A DNA stretch of 64,000 bases from Dechloromonas sp. CZR5 (GCF_008711155.1 NZ_VUYQ01000007.1:62001-126000), one strand, 5' to 3'. Shown: positions 1-8,339, numbered from the stretch's first letter. The notes: a model not told the origin generated them from the sequence alone. Numbers and translations are program-made.

Positions 1-174
1 CCGCATGACAACTATGTCATGCCGCAGGATAACCAGCGTCTGCCGGAAGCCCGCGACGTCGAACTGCCGGGTATCGGCCATCTGGCCTTGCTGCTTTCCG
101 AACGGACAGCCGCCCTGTTGATCGAGCTTTGCGCCGAACCGCTACCGCGCCGGCCACTGCCGATCGGATACTGA
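1..174 (+). CDS. C-terminal end of an alpha/beta-hydrolase (lipase/esterase-like), partial
   Basis: Frame 1 is open from the window edge to a TGA at 172-174, giving the last 57 residues of a protein whose start lies outside the window. The peptide carries HDNYV near its beginning and GIGHLALL about 25 residues later. This spacing is typical of the catalytic Asp and the catalytic His of alpha/beta-hydrolases, with a short C-terminal helix following. The nucleophile Ser cannot be seen. Substrate and cellular location cannot be judged from the fragment; lipase or esterase is a family-level guess. Confidence 0.55.
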   Translation, partial: PHDNYVMPQDNQRLPEARDVELPGIGHLALLLSERTAALLIELCAEPLPRRPLPIGY

Positions 175-373
175 TACTGAATCAGAGCAGCGCCAGCACT
201 TCCTCGCCAAGGCTGTACTTGCGGTTAGTGACTATGTCGCTCATGAGCGCATGGGTAGCCCTCGCCGGTCGAATGCAAAATGCCTAGCCCCGGACACGTT
301 CGCGGATCGGCCTGCCTTCTGCCTGACCGACATCTGCGGTAGCATTCCGGGCCGACACTTGATACCCGCCACC

Positions 374-1672
374 ATGCCCCACGCCGACTCTCACCTGACC
401 GCCCGGGACCTGCTCGACTTCATCGACGCCAGTCCCAGCCCATGGCATGCCGTCGCCACCTGCGAATCCCGCCTGCGTGCCGCAGGTTACCAAGCGCTTG
501 ACGAAGACGCCCGCTGGTCCCTGCAAGCCGGCGGCCGCTATTTCGTCACCCGCGGCGGCTCATCGATCATCGCCTTCGTCGTCGGTAGCGCACCGCTGGC
601 CGGACGCGGCCTGACCCTGATCGGCGCCCACACCGATTCGCCCGGCCTGCGCATCAAGCCGAAACCGGCCGACGCAACCGGCGGCATGATCCGCCTCGGG
701 GTGGAGGTTTACGGCGGCCCCATCCTGGCCACCTTCGCCGATCGCGACCTGTCCCTGGCCGGCCGCGTCGCGATCCGTACCGGCGGCGGCATCGAAAGCC
801 GCCTGCTGCGTTTCGATGCCCCGCTACTGCGCCTGCCCAATCTCGCCATCCACATGAACCGCGAGGTCAATGAAGCCGGCCTCAAATTCAACAAGCAGAC
901 CGAACTGCCGCTGCTCCTGGGCATCGCCGGCGACGACGGGGCCGAAAGGCGTTTCCGCGCCCTGATCGCGACGGCGCTCGATGTCGCACCGGACGACCTG
1001 CTCACCTGGGAACTGGCCGCCTACGACACGCAGAAGGGCACCCTGTGGGGTGCGGACAGCGAGTTCATCGCCGATAGCCAGCTCGACAACCTCGCCTCCT
1101 GCCACGCCGCGCTGTCGGCCCTGCTGGCTACCCGTGAGCCCGAGCAAACCTGCCTCGTCGCCTTTTTCGATCACGAGGAAGTCGGCAGCGAAAGCGCGGC
1201 CGGCGCCGGAGGCAGCTTCCTCGGCGACGTGCTCGCCCGCCTTGCCGGCACCTTCGGCCTCGACGACGAAGACCGGCGGCGGATGCTGGCCGGCAGCTTT
1301 TTCATCAGCGCCGACATGGCGCATGGCTGGCACCCGAATTTCCCGGCCGCCTACGAGCCCTGCCACCATGCGCTGGTCAACACCGGCCCGGTGATCAAGA
1401 GCAATGCTAACCAGCGCTACAGCACGACGGCCGAGACCGCCGCCCGCTTCATGGCTCTCTGCGAACGCGCCGGCGTGCCCTGCCAGCAATATGCGCACCG
1501 CACCGATCTCGGCTGCGGCAGCACCATCGGCCCCATCGTCGCAGCCCAGCTGGGCATTCCCAGCGTCGATGTCGGGTCGCCGATGTGGGCCATGCACAGC
1601 ATCCGCGAAAGCGCCGGCGTTCTCGATCACGGCTACATGATTGCCGCGATGAGCGCAGCCTTCGCGAGCTGA
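374..1672 (+). CDS. apeB: M18 family aminopeptidase (aspartyl aminopeptidase type)
   Basis: This is a 432-residue cytosolic zinc aminopeptidase that removes N-terminal residues, often acidic ones, from peptides. M18 features are visible in order: the metal-binding HTD at about residues 86-88, the DHEEVGSE block at about 266-273 with the catalytic and bridging glutamates, SADMAHG around 320, and a C-terminal MHSIRE with the last metal-binding His near 408. The frame is open upstream to 251, but the ATG at 374 gives the usual family length of about 430 residues and begins just before the conserved LLDFIDASPSPWHAV segment. The downstream methyltransferase gene starts one base after the stop, so the two are probably cotranscribed. 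Confidence 0.88.
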   Translation: MPHADSHLTARDLLDFIDASPSPWHAVATCESRLRAAGYQALDEDARWSLQAGGRYFVTRGGSSIIAFVVGSAPLAGRGLTLIGAHTDSPGLRIKPKPADATGGMIRLGVEVYGGPILATFADRDLSLAGRVAIRTGGGIESRLLRFDAPLLRLPNLAIHMNREVNEAGLKFNKQTELPLLLGIAGDDGAERRFRALIATALDVAPDDLLTWELAAYDTQKGTLWGADSEFIADSQLDNLASCHAALSALLATREPEQTCLVAFFDHEEVGSESAAGAGGSFLGDVLARLAGTFGLDDEDRRRMLAGSFFISADMAHGWHPNFPAAYEPCHHALVNTGPVIKSNANQRYSTTAETAARFMALCERAGVPCQQYAHRTDLGCGSTIGPIVAAQLGIPSVDVGSPMWAMHSIRESAGVLDHGYMIAAMSAAFAS

Positions 1673-1673
1673 C

Positions 1674-2222
1674 ATGAGCGATACCATCCTCTTTCTCGCC
1701 GGCTCGGCCCTCATCGTCTGGTGGTCGCGCAAGCCCTTGAGCAAGCCGGGGAGCCACGGCTTCTATCGCTTCTTCGCGTGGGAGGCCATTCTCGGCCTGA
1801 TCGTCCTTAACCACGCGGTTTGGGGCGACGATCCCTACTCGCCCCACCAGTTCGCTTCCTGGCTGCTGATGCTGTCCAGCATTGCGCTGGTCGTCATGGG
1901 AGTCTCGTCGTTGAAACGCAATGGCGCCCCCAACACCAAGCGCGACGACGGGTCGTTCTACGAATTCGAGAAAACGACGCAACTCGTTTCCCGTGGCATC
2001 TTTGCCTACATTCGCCACCCGATGTACACCTCCCTGCTGGCGCTGGCCTGGGGGGCCTATTTTCAGGACCCAAGCCTGATCGGCACCGCCATCGCCCTGA
2101 CGGCGAGCATCGCGCTGTGGCTGACCGCCACGACCGACGAAAGGGAATGCCTCGCCTATTTCGGCCAGGACTACGCCGACTATATGCGGCGCACCAAACG
2201 CTTCATTCCCTTCCTACTCTGA
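1674..2222 (+). CDS. Isoprenylcysteine carboxylmethyltransferase-like membrane methyltransferase
   Basis: A 182-residue integral membrane protein with about four to five hydrophobic helices. The C-terminal half has the pattern typical of ICMT/PEMT-type methyltransferases: GIFAYIRHPMYTS, then ERECLAYFGQDYADYMRRTKRFIP. In this family the RHPMY and ERE..FG..Y..Y segments form the S-adenosylmethionine site. The substrate is unknown; bacterial members methylate varied lipids or isoprenoid compounds. The ATG lies one base after the aminopeptidase stop, which suggests translational coupling. Its last nine bases overlap the 3' end of the convergent small secreted gene. Confidence 0.72.
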   Translation: MSDTILFLAGSALIVWWSRKPLSKPGSHGFYRFFAWEAILGLIVLNHAVWGDDPYSPHQFASWLLMLSSIALVVMGVSSLKRNGAPNTKRDDGSFYEFEKTTQLVSRGIFAYIRHPMYTSLLALAWGAYFQDPSLIGTAIALTASIALWLTATTDERECLAYFGQDYADYMRRTKRFIPFLL

Positions 2223-2549
2223 AACGTTTTTCGTCCCCATCATCTCGTTGCAGGTCGCCCGTCCAAAGGCCTCGGCCTTTTTCGGGCTGGAGATCTGGGG
2301 TTCTTCGTAAATGCGCTTGATGATCACGTTGGTGATACGCGGACCGTCGCTCCCATCCTCTTCGAACAGCTTCATCGGACGGCCGCGGTCGCGGTTGTAG
2401 AACGCCTGCAGGGCATGGTCGCGAACCCGTTCGCAGAAACGTATTTTTTGGGCGTCCGGCATACTGTCGTCGACCGGTGCCGGATGCCCATGGGCCATGA
2501 CGCCGCCGGAAATCAGCAAGCCAAGAAGAAGTAGCGGGAGATGTTTCAT
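2214..2549 (-). CDS. Small periplasmic hypothetical protein
   Basis: A 111-residue protein with a clear Sec signal peptide (MKHLPLLLLGLLISGG, then an AHGHPAP cleavage region). The mature part is hydrophilic with two cysteines about 60 residues apart (RFCERV and RATCNEMM) that could form a disulfide. I do not recognise a named family. The ATG overlaps the stop of the upstream diheme cytochrome gene (ATGA-type overlap), so the two are translated together. A role linked to that cytochrome is therefore possible but not shown. Confidence 0.6.
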   Translation of the reverse strand: MKHLPLLLLGLLISGGVMAHGHPAPVDDSMPDAQKIRFCERVRDHALQAFYNRDRGRPMKLFEEDGSDGPRITNVIIKRIYEEPQISSPKKAEAFGRATCNEMMGTKNVSE

Positions 2550-3220
2550 TTGCCGATATCCTGAATCGAGGTGAGATAGGCTAGGATATCCTGGATGTCC
2601 TGCGCCTTGAGCCCATTGAGCACACCGACGGTTCCTTCCTCGTCGTGCGGCCGGTCACCCTTCAGATACAGGTCGACCTGGCGTTGCAGGTAATTGGTGT
2701 ATTGCCCGACCAGCATCGGGAACATGCCTCGCCCCTTCCCTGTCTTTCCGTGGCAGGAGGCGCACTGCTTCTGGTAGATCTTCTCGCCGTTGGCCAGATC
2801 GCCCTCCGCGCGCGGGATGATCATCACCTTATCGGCCATCAGCAACTTGGTCAGCGCGTCCTCGTTGCCGGTATAGGTCGGCATCTTGGTATCGAGCTGG
2901 ATGCCGCTCAGGTAGGCCGACACCTCCTTGATATCCTCATCCGACAGTTCGCGCTCCTGGGTATAGGGGAACATCGGGATATTGACCCGCGTCCTCGCCC
3001 GGAAGCTCTTCAACTGGCTCTCGAGATACTTGACCTGCTGTCCCGCGATCCGCGGGTACTCGCCCTTCTTCCCGCCTTGCCCGTTATCGCTGTGGCAAGC
3101 GGCGCAAGTACCGTTGATTTCCTTGCCTTTGTCGCCGCCTTGCTCAAGTTCGACGGCAAAGCTTCCGCTGCTGCAAAGCAAGACCGCGGTCAGCGCGGCA
3201 AGACGCAGGTTTTTCTTCAT
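2546..3220 (-). CDS. Periplasmic diheme cytochrome c (cytochrome c4-like)
   Basis: A 224-residue exported protein with a signal peptide (first 22 residues) and two tandem class I cytochrome domains. The first has heme site CAACH at residues 39-43. The second has CASCH followed by GKTGKGRGMFPML, with the distal PMLVGQ methionine motif. Two c-type domains of about 100 residues, each with a YL..QL or YLQRQ helix, match the cytochrome c4/c553 group that shuttles electrons in the periplasm, often to terminal oxidases or denitrification enzymes. It is divergent from the regBA pair, with a candidate FNR-type site between them. Confidence 0.85.
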   Translation of the reverse strand: MKKNLRLAALTAVLLCSSGSFAVELEQGGDKGKEINGTCAACHSDNGQGGKKGEYPRIAGQQVKYLESQLKSFRARTRVNIPMFPYTQERELSDEDIKEVSAYLSGIQLDTKMPTYTGNEDALTKLLMADKVMIIPRAEGDLANGEKIYQKQCASCHGKTGKGRGMFPMLVGQYTNYLQRQVDLYLKGDRPHDEEGTVGVLNGLKAQDIQDILAYLTSIQDIGK

Positions 3221-3276
3221 GTAGGCACTCCAGAGTTCGCTGCGGCGAATTGTCGCACCATCTCATCATCCGTAAA

Positions 3277-3290
3277 TTGACACAAATCAC
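3277..3290. promoter_or_regulatory. Candidate FNR/DNR-type box between cytochrome c4 and regB
   Basis: TTGAC at 3277-3281, four spacer bases and ATCAC at 3286-3290 match the FNR-family consensus TTGAY-N4-ATCAA at nine of ten informative positions. The site lies between the divergent diheme cytochrome and sensor kinase genes, 15 bases before the nearer regB start. Binding is inferred only. Confidence 0.35.
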
Positions 3291-3304
3291 GCATAATTCG
3301 CCCC

Positions 3305-4564
3305 ATGGCAATCAGCGCATGCACAATGGAAAACACCGAGCATCTGGCCAATCTTCGCCGCCTGGTGCTGGGTCGCTGGGTTGTCCTGGCCATATTGATC
3401 CAGCTCGCCCTGATGGCCCCCGGCCTGCTCGACATTCCGGTTCCGCAATTGCCGCTCCTCGGCATCCTCGCCTTGATCGGACTGTTCAACGGTCTCGCCC
3501 AATGGCGCGTGGCACGCAGCGAACAGGCAAGCGCAGGCGAATTGTTCAGCCAGCTGCTTTTCGATATCGGCGCTCTTTCTGCCATCGTGTTCTTCAGCGG
3601 CGGAGCTGCCAACCCGCTGGTCTCCCTTCTGCTGCCGCCGGTCGCCATTGCCGCCCTGACCCTGCCTGCACGCTGCGTACTCGTCATCAGCGCAACGGCT
3701 ATCGTCGCCTATTCGCTGTTGATGGTTTTTTTCATTCCCCTGCCGATGGCCGACGCAACGCGCGCAACGCGCCTGCACCTGATCGGCATGTGGCTGATAT
3801 TCGTCATCTCTGCCGCCATGATCGCCTGGATCATCGTGCGCATGACGCGGCTGATCCGCGAACGCGATGCCGAACTGGCAGCGACGCGGGAACAGGCACT
3901 GCGCGACGAGCGCGTGATGGCGATGGGCACCCTCGCAGCCGGTGCCGCGCACGAACTGGGCACGCCGCTGGGCACCATATCCCTCCTCGCTGGTGAACTG
4001 GCCAACGACCCGAACCTGCCGCCGGCCATGCACGACGATATTGCCCTCCTCCGCCAGCAAATTGGCGTCTGCAAGGAAATCATCACCGGCCTGTCGCGAC
4101 GTGCCGGTGCCGAACGCCTGGAAAACGCCGAGCCGATCGCGGCCGACCGCTGGCTGGAAAGCGTGCGCCAGCACTGGCATGCGGCTCGCCCACAAGCCAA
4201 CAGCCGCCTGATCATTACCAGCGATGGCTCATCCCCGCAGCTTGTAGCCGATCCGCGCCTGGAGCAGGCGCTGCTCAATTTGCTGAACAACGCCGCCAAC
4301 GCCACCCACCATCCGCTGGAGATTCGGCTGGGATGGTGTGCCGACGAAATCTGCTTCGAAATTCGCGACCACGGCCCCGGATTTCCACCCGCCGTTCTGG
4401 CACATGGCGGACAGTCGAATTTTCCGGCCCACGAACGAGGTAGCGGGGTTGGTCTGATGCTGACAAAAACAGCCATCGAACAACTCGGCGGCCGTCTTTC
4501 CCTGATGAATCGTGACGATGGCGGTGCCATTGCCCGTATCGAACTGCCCAGAGTAAAACCATGA
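3305..4564 (+). CDS. regB: Redox sensor histidine kinase, RegB/PrrB/RoxS family
   Basis: A 419-residue inner-membrane kinase with about six N-terminal hydrophobic helices. The segment FFSGGAANPLVSLLLPPV corresponds to the quinone-binding region (GGxxNPF-like) of RegB. The phosphoacceptor block is AAGAAHELGTPLGTI, with the family-specific HELGTPL form. Downstream is a cysteine in GVCKEIITGLS, at a position resembling the redox-active Cys of RegB. ATPase N, G1 (DHGPGFP) and G2 (ERGSGVGL) boxes follow. Start may be 3305 or the second ATG at 3326. The next gene overlaps its stop by four bases. In relatives this pair adjusts respiratory and denitrification genes to quinone redox state. Confidence 0.86.
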   Translation: MAISACTMENTEHLANLRRLVLGRWVVLAILIQLALMAPGLLDIPVPQLPLLGILALIGLFNGLAQWRVARSEQASAGELFSQLLFDIGALSAIVFFSGGAANPLVSLLLPPVAIAALTLPARCVLVISATAIVAYSLLMVFFIPLPMADATRATRLHLIGMWLIFVISAAMIAWIIVRMTRLIRERDAELAATREQALRDERVMAMGTLAAGAAHELGTPLGTISLLAGELANDPNLPPAMHDDIALLRQQIGVCKEIITGLSRRAGAERLENAEPIAADRWLESVRQHWHAARPQANSRLIITSDGSSPQLVADPRLEQALLNLLNNAANATHHPLEIRLGWCADEICFEIRDHGPGFPPAVLAHGGQSNFPAHERGSGVGLMLTKTAIEQLGGRLSLMNRDDGGAIARIELPRVKP

Positions 4565-5094
4565 CCGAACCGATGCTGGTCATCGACGATGACCCCAGCT
4601 TCAACGCCATTCTCGTCCGCACCCTGGAACGCCGTGGCTTCGCGGCCTGCGGCGCCCGTGACGTCCAGTCCGCGCTGGACAAGGCACGCGAACTCAAGCC
4701 GGGCAACGTCATTCTGGATCTCAACCTCAATGGCAGTTCCGGGTTGGCGCTGATTCCCAAGTTGCTGGAGATTCGGCCGGATTGCCGCATCGTGGTACTG
4801 ACCGGCTACGCCAGCATCGCCACCGCAGTCGACGCCGTCAAGCTGGGCGCCATCCAGTACCTCGCCAAGCCGATCGAGATCGAGGCCATCCTCTCGGCCT
4901 TCGACGAGGACAACGACCCTGACTTCGATCTTCAGATACCCGATGAACCGCTGTCCGTCGACCGCCTGGAATGGGAACACATTCAGCGAGTACTCAACGA
5001 AAACGACGGCAACATCTCCGCCACGGCCCGGGCGCTGAAGATGCATCGGCGCACCTTGCAGCGCAAGCTGTCGAAACGGCCGGTCAAAAGCTGA
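4561..5094 (+). CDS. regA: Redox response regulator, RegA/PrrA/ActR family
   Basis: A 177-residue protein with a receiver domain (acidic pocket IDDD at 8-11, phosphoacceptor Asp about 53 in ILDLNLNG, Thr about 81, Lys about 103 in AKP) joined by a short linker to a Fis-type helix-turn-helix. The helix-turn-helix reads NISATARALKMHRRTLQRKL, which is nearly diagnostic for RegA. The usual proline-rich linker is reduced to a short acidic segment. The ATG overlaps the regB stop. It probably activates respiratory genes on the same chromosome, possibly including nos, but that is inferred. Confidence 0.9.
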   Translation: MTEPMLVIDDDPSFNAILVRTLERRGFAACGARDVQSALDKARELKPGNVILDLNLNGSSGLALIPKLLEIRPDCRIVVLTGYASIATAVDAVKLGAIQYLAKPIEIEAILSAFDEDNDPDFDLQIPDEPLSVDRLEWEHIQRVLNENDGNISATARALKMHRRTLQRKLSKRPVKS

Positions 5095-5115
5095 ACGGCC
5101 GCGACAGCGTGCCGC

Positions 5116-6384
5116 CTACAGCAGCAAAAATGCGACGGCAGCGACCACCGTTGGAGGAAGCGCTGCCAGGAACAGTCCGAGCGGACTGACCGCCTCCTCG
5201 GCAAAACTGGATTTCAGAATCGCGATACCCGCCGGATTTGGGGCATTCGCAATGATGGTCAGCCCCCCGCCGGTCACCGCACCCGCCACGATTGCATACT
5301 GGAAGGCTGGGGTAACCCCTTCGACGAGGGAAGCCAGATAGGTCAAGGCAGCGTTATCGGTAATCGCCGTCAGTCCGGTGGCCAGGAAAAACAGGACTGT
5401 CGGCTCGACGCCGAGCAAAGTCTTCTGCAGCCACCACTGCTGCAAGCCGCCGAGAACGATCAGGCCGGCCAGGAAAAACGCCACCAGCAATCCTTCGCGA
5501 AGAATCAAGCGGTCCTGGTAGCGCTCATACGCTTCCGTGTAACCCAGGAAGAGCAGGAATATTCCCATGAATATGGACGGATGATGGGCAAAAAGAACCA
5601 CGGCGACGAGAAAGGCCAAATGAATCAAGGCGACTGAAAGCGGCACCCCCAACTTGTCGGCTGCCTTGCTTTGCCCTGCCGTCCTCAGCAATTCACGGCG
5701 GAATGCGGCGGTCAGCAGCGAAGCATTCAACAGGACGGCCAGCGCGGCTTTCCAACCGAAAGTCGTGAACATGAAGGGCGTATCCCAACCCCAGGTAGCA
5801 GCCACCATCAAAACCGGGGGGGCACCGAAACTGGTCAGCGTGCCGCCAATCGAGACATTCACGAACAAGACGCCAAGCGTCGCATATTTGAACCGCGAGC
5901 TGATGTTTTGTGAATAATACCGGTCGCGCAGCATGAGTGCGGCCAGGGTCATCGCTGCAGGTTCGGTAATGAAGGACCCGAGCAACGGAATCAGCGTCAG
6001 GCACAGGAAGAAGATCGCCACCTCGCGCGCCATTGGCAGCATCCCCGCCATGCCACGCACCGCCGCACCGCAAAACTCCAGGATCGGCCGGCTGGCCGCA
6101 ATGACCATAATCACGAAGACGAACAATGGCTCCGTGAAATTCCGGCTTTCCATGTACTCGATGGCATCAGCCTTGCCCGTCAGAGCGAACAGGACGGCAA
6201 GCAGCACAAAAGCCCAGAAACCGAAGACGACCTCGACCTCGGCAAGCAAGTGCCATAACCCCGCATGCCGGGGCTGCACGTGCGCAAGATGAGCAAACAG
6301 TTTGGTCGAAAAGGTATGAAGCACCGCCAGGGCAAAGATGGCGGCGGCAAAGAGTTCGGGCAGGCTGACGGTGGTATCGATCAT
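5116..6384 (-). CDS. Putative Na+/H+ antiporter (PF07399-type membrane protein)
   Basis: A 422-residue polytopic membrane protein with about eleven hydrophobic segments. The conserved blocks LGSFITEPAAMTLAALMLRDRYY, GGTLTSFGAPPVLMVA and GLTAITDNAALTYLASL, and the C-terminal GGGLTIIANAPNPAG, resemble the bacterial putative Na+/H+ antiporter family related to ArsB/NhaD transporters. The ITDNAA and NAPNP motifs would line the ion path in such carriers. It is convergent with regA, with only 21 bases between the stops. Ion specificity cannot be told from sequence. The 210 bases between its start and the PCuAC stop contain only one terminator-like hairpin. Confidence 0.7.
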   Translation of the reverse strand: MIDTTVSLPELFAAAIFALAVLHTFSTKLFAHLAHVQPRHAGLWHLLAEVEVVFGFWAFVLLAVLFALTGKADAIEYMESRNFTEPLFVFVIMVIAASRPILEFCGAAVRGMAGMLPMAREVAIFFLCLTLIPLLGSFITEPAAMTLAALMLRDRYYSQNISSRFKYATLGVLFVNVSIGGTLTSFGAPPVLMVAATWGWDTPFMFTTFGWKAALAVLLNASLLTAAFRRELLRTAGQSKAADKLGVPLSVALIHLAFLVAVVLFAHHPSIFMGIFLLFLGYTEAYERYQDRLILREGLLVAFFLAGLIVLGGLQQWWLQKTLLGVEPTVLFFLATGLTAITDNAALTYLASLVEGVTPAFQYAIVAGAVTGGGLTIIANAPNPAGIAILKSSFAEEAVSPLGLFLAALPPTVVAAVAFLLL

Positions 6385-6524
6385 CGACTGGCAAGCAAGT
6401 GGGGAGGACTAAAGGGTAGCACAACACACTTTTCCGGCCATTCAGGGAAAGTACTGAGTCCACAATTCGCCCGGCTGCCCTTGCGGTTACAGGCGACAAG
6501 GCAAAGCGCGCCCCCCAAAGCAAT

Positions 6525-6546
6525 CAGGCGCCCTGTCAGGCGCCTG
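6525..6546 (-). terminator. Hairpin downstream of the PCuAC operon
   Basis: A perfect 8-bp inverted repeat, CAGGCGCC at 6525-6532 and GGCGCCTG at 6539-6546, with a six-base loop. It lies 49 bases past the PCuAC stop on the minus strand. Only a weak T-tract follows, so termination may be inefficient. Confidence 0.5.
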
Positions 6547-6594
6547 AGGCTGGCTGGACAACAACCCGGCAAACGGGCGGAAACTTCCTCCCGC

Positions 6595-7059
6595 TTAGTG
6601 CTTGTGTTCCGACATCGGTGCAACCGCCGCGGTGGGGCGAACCACCTTGGCGTCGACCTTCTTCGTGCTGCCATCGTCGAAGGTGAAGGTGATCGGAACG
6701 ACATCCCCCTCTTTCATGGCCGCCTTGAGGTCAATCAGCATCACATGCAGACCGCCAGGCTTGAGCACGGCCTCTCCCTTGGCCTTGATGTCGACGCTTT
6801 GAACCGGACGCATTTTCATGACCCCCCCCTCATTCAGGTGGTTATGCAGTTCGGTGACTTTCGAGGCGGTATTTTCGGCCTTGACGACCTTGATATCCTT
6901 GTCGCCGTTGTTCTTGATCACCATGAACGCGCCCGTTGCAGGCGCATTGGGCGGTGCGAGACGAACGTAGGGATCCTGAACCACGACCTGGTCGGCGGAA
7001 CCGGCAAATACCCCGGCAGAAAAAAGCAGGCTGGCAGCAAACAGGGAAACTTGTTTCAT
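6595..7059 (-). CDS. Periplasmic copper chaperone PCu(A)C
   Basis: A 154-residue exported protein of the PCuAC family, which binds Cu(I) and delivers it to CuA centres of cytochrome oxidase or nitrous oxide reductase. The signal peptide ends near VFAGSADQ. The family copper motif H(M)-X10-M-X21-H-X-M is present: His residues in ELHNH, then MKM, then LHVM. The C-terminus HKH adds a His-rich tail. ATG 7059 is chosen over an in-frame GTG at 7077 because an AAGGAG ribosome-binding site lies between them. It follows the SCO gene by 14 bases, a common pairing for CuA assembly. Confidence 0.9.
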   Translation of the reverse strand: MKQVSLFAASLLFSAGVFAGSADQVVVQDPYVRLAPPNAPATGAFMVIKNNGDKDIKVVKAENTASKVTELHNHLNEGGVMKMRPVQSVDIKAKGEAVLKPGGLHVMLIDLKAAMKEGDVVPITFTFDDGSTKKVDAKVVRPTAAVAPMSEHKH

Positions 7060-7073
7060 TGGCTTGTACTCCT

Positions 7074-7676
7074 TCACGGTTGATTCAAATATTTTCGAAT
7101 GGCCACGACGACCTGATCCGGTGGCGTGGCGTGAGCTATCTTGCCGACCACAGTACCGTCAGGTCCGACGATGAACGTATCGGACGAATGATCGACCACG
7201 TAACCACCACCGGCTGTTTCGACTTTCTGCTCCGCATAGAACACGCCGTAGCGCCTGGCGACTTCGGCGACGGTTTCGGCACTCGCAGTCGCGCCCACAA
7301 TGGACGGATGGAAAAACTCCGCATATTCCTTCAGCCGCGCCGGCGTGTCGCGCTTCGGATCCACTGAAACAAAGATCATCGCGACCCTGGCCAGCTCTTC
7401 CGGCGTCAATTGCTTGATGCCCTCGGCAGTTGCCGCCAACGACGTGGGGCAAACGTCCGGGCAATAGGTGTAGCCGAAATAGAGGAGCACCAGCTTGCCC
7501 TTGTAGTCGCTCAGGGAAACAGGGCCGGCCGCCGATTGCAATGTGAAATCCCCCCCCGCCACAATCTGCGCACGAGGAATCGGCCGCTCGGGCATTTCGG
7601 GTTTCCAGAACAGCGCCAGGCCGGCAATGACAATCGCCAGCAAGATCGCGGCCAACCCCAGCAAACGCTCAGCCAT
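7074..7676 (-). CDS. SCO1/SenC/PrrC family copper-binding thioredoxin-fold protein
   Basis: A 200-residue membrane-anchored periplasmic protein with one N-terminal helix. The thioredoxin-like domain has the SCO copper site YCPDVCPTSL (CxxxC) and the distant ligand His in VVDHSSDTFIV. SCO proteins load or reduce CuA sites of oxidases and NosZ. The ATG at 7676 overlaps the stop of the upstream gene. The reading frame stays open further upstream, but that part is antisense shadow. Its placement with PCuAC, divergent from nosZ, suggests that NosZ CuA maturation is its main job. Confidence 0.9.
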   Translation of the reverse strand: MAERLLGLAAILLAIVIAGLALFWKPEMPERPIPRAQIVAGGDFTLQSAAGPVSLSDYKGKLVLLYFGYTYCPDVCPTSLAATAEGIKQLTPEELARVAMIFVSVDPKRDTPARLKEYAEFFHPSIVGATASAETVAEVARRYGVFYAEQKVETAGGGYVVDHSSDTFIVGPDGTVVGKIAHATPPDQVVVAIRKYLNQP

Positions 7677-8128
7677 CACTCCTGCCCTCCGGTGGAAAAC
7701 CGGTAAGGCACGGCAATGCGCTGGTTGCCCGCCTCGACCAGTACGGTTGCCTGCCAGTCCATATGACCGGTAATGCATACCGGCAATGTTGCCTCGCCGG
7801 CGAAATGCCCTTCGCCGCGCAAGACCAGCTCCGGTCGGTTGTACCCCATGTTCATGTCGACCCCGACGAAATCCACCTCGACGCGCTCCGCAACAAAGCC
7901 GCTGGTTGTCACGTCGACCCCGAATGGCTTGACCAGCGGAACGGCGCGCGCCCCCAGCGAAAGTTCGATCTTGCCCCCCGACGGCAGGGTTACCGAGCAA
8001 TTCGTCTTTTGCAAATTGCAGGCCGGATCGGGAAAAACCGTGACATCGGCTTTGGGAAGCAGCATGGGCGACAGTTTGTAGCCTGCAACCACGATCAGGG
8101 CGATCAGCTCCAGGCCGATCACGTCCAT
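7676..8128 (-). CDS. Membrane-anchored periplasmic protein of the copper operon (YtkA/FixH-like?)
   Basis: About 150 residues with one N-terminal membrane segment (GLELIALIVVAGY) and a periplasmic beta-rich domain. The segments DMNMGYNRPEL and GEATLPVCITGHMDWQATV place Met, Cys and His residues much as FixH/YtkA-type domains do, and these residues could bind copper. Two further cysteines (PACNLQKTNC) may form a disulfide. I do not know a name for it. No strong ribosome-binding site decides the start: ATG 8128 is used, but an in-frame GTG at 8146 is possible. It is first in the sco-pcuAC operon and divergent from nosZ. Confidence 0.6.
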   Translation of the reverse strand: MDVIGLELIALIVVAGYKLSPMLLPKADVTVFPDPACNLQKTNCSVTLPSGGKIELSLGARAVPLVKPFGVDVTTSGFVAERVEVDFVGVDMNMGYNRPELVLRGEGHFAGEATLPVCITGHMDWQATVLVEAGNQRIAVPYRFSTGGQE

Positions 8129-8211
8129 CAGTATTTTTTTATTCACCAAGTCGCGCAGCCGGACAAAAGCATTGAGGAGCGTGCATTTTCGCCGATACAA
8201 CCAGCTTGAAT

Positions 8212-8225
8212 TTAACAAAGATCAA
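8212..8225 (+). promoter_or_regulatory. Candidate FNR/DNR-type box upstream of nosZ
   Basis: TTAAC at 8212-8216, four spacer bases and ATCAA at 8221-8225 resemble the FNR-family box TTGAY-N4-ATCAA; the right half is perfect and the left half has one mismatch. A -10-like TACAGT lies at 8248-8253, which would put the box about 41 bases upstream of the transcription start, the class II activation position. Anaerobic activation of nosZ is the inference. Confidence 0.45.
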
Positions 8226-8271
8226 TTCTTTCACATACACCCGGGAATACAGTGTGCGGCATATTGTCGCA

Positions 8272-8286
8272 GTGACATTTTGTCAC
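8272..8286. promoter_or_regulatory. Perfect dyad in the nosZ leader
   Basis: GTGACA at 8272-8277 and TGTCAC at 8281-8286 are perfect inverted arms around a TTT spacer. The dyad lies about 54 bases before the nosZ start and just downstream of the start of transcription predicted from the FNR-like box. That location would suit a repressor operator; the protein is unknown. Confidence 0.45.
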
Positions 8287-8339
8287 ACGCGGTAATGGGG
8301 GAATTGGAAGTTCTCACTTCTTGTTTGGGAGTAATGAAA

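Noticed and set aside
182..244. A 20-codon minus-strand frame starting MSDIVTNRKYSLGEEV, vaguely like the N-terminus of a hemolysin III protein
   Set aside because: Too short, stops after 20 residues and has no clear ribosome-binding site; the similarity is by memory only.
3277..3297. Sigma-70 promoter TTGACA / CATAAT before regB
   Set aside because: The spacing is only nine bases; the TTGAC segment fits better as part of an FNR-type box.
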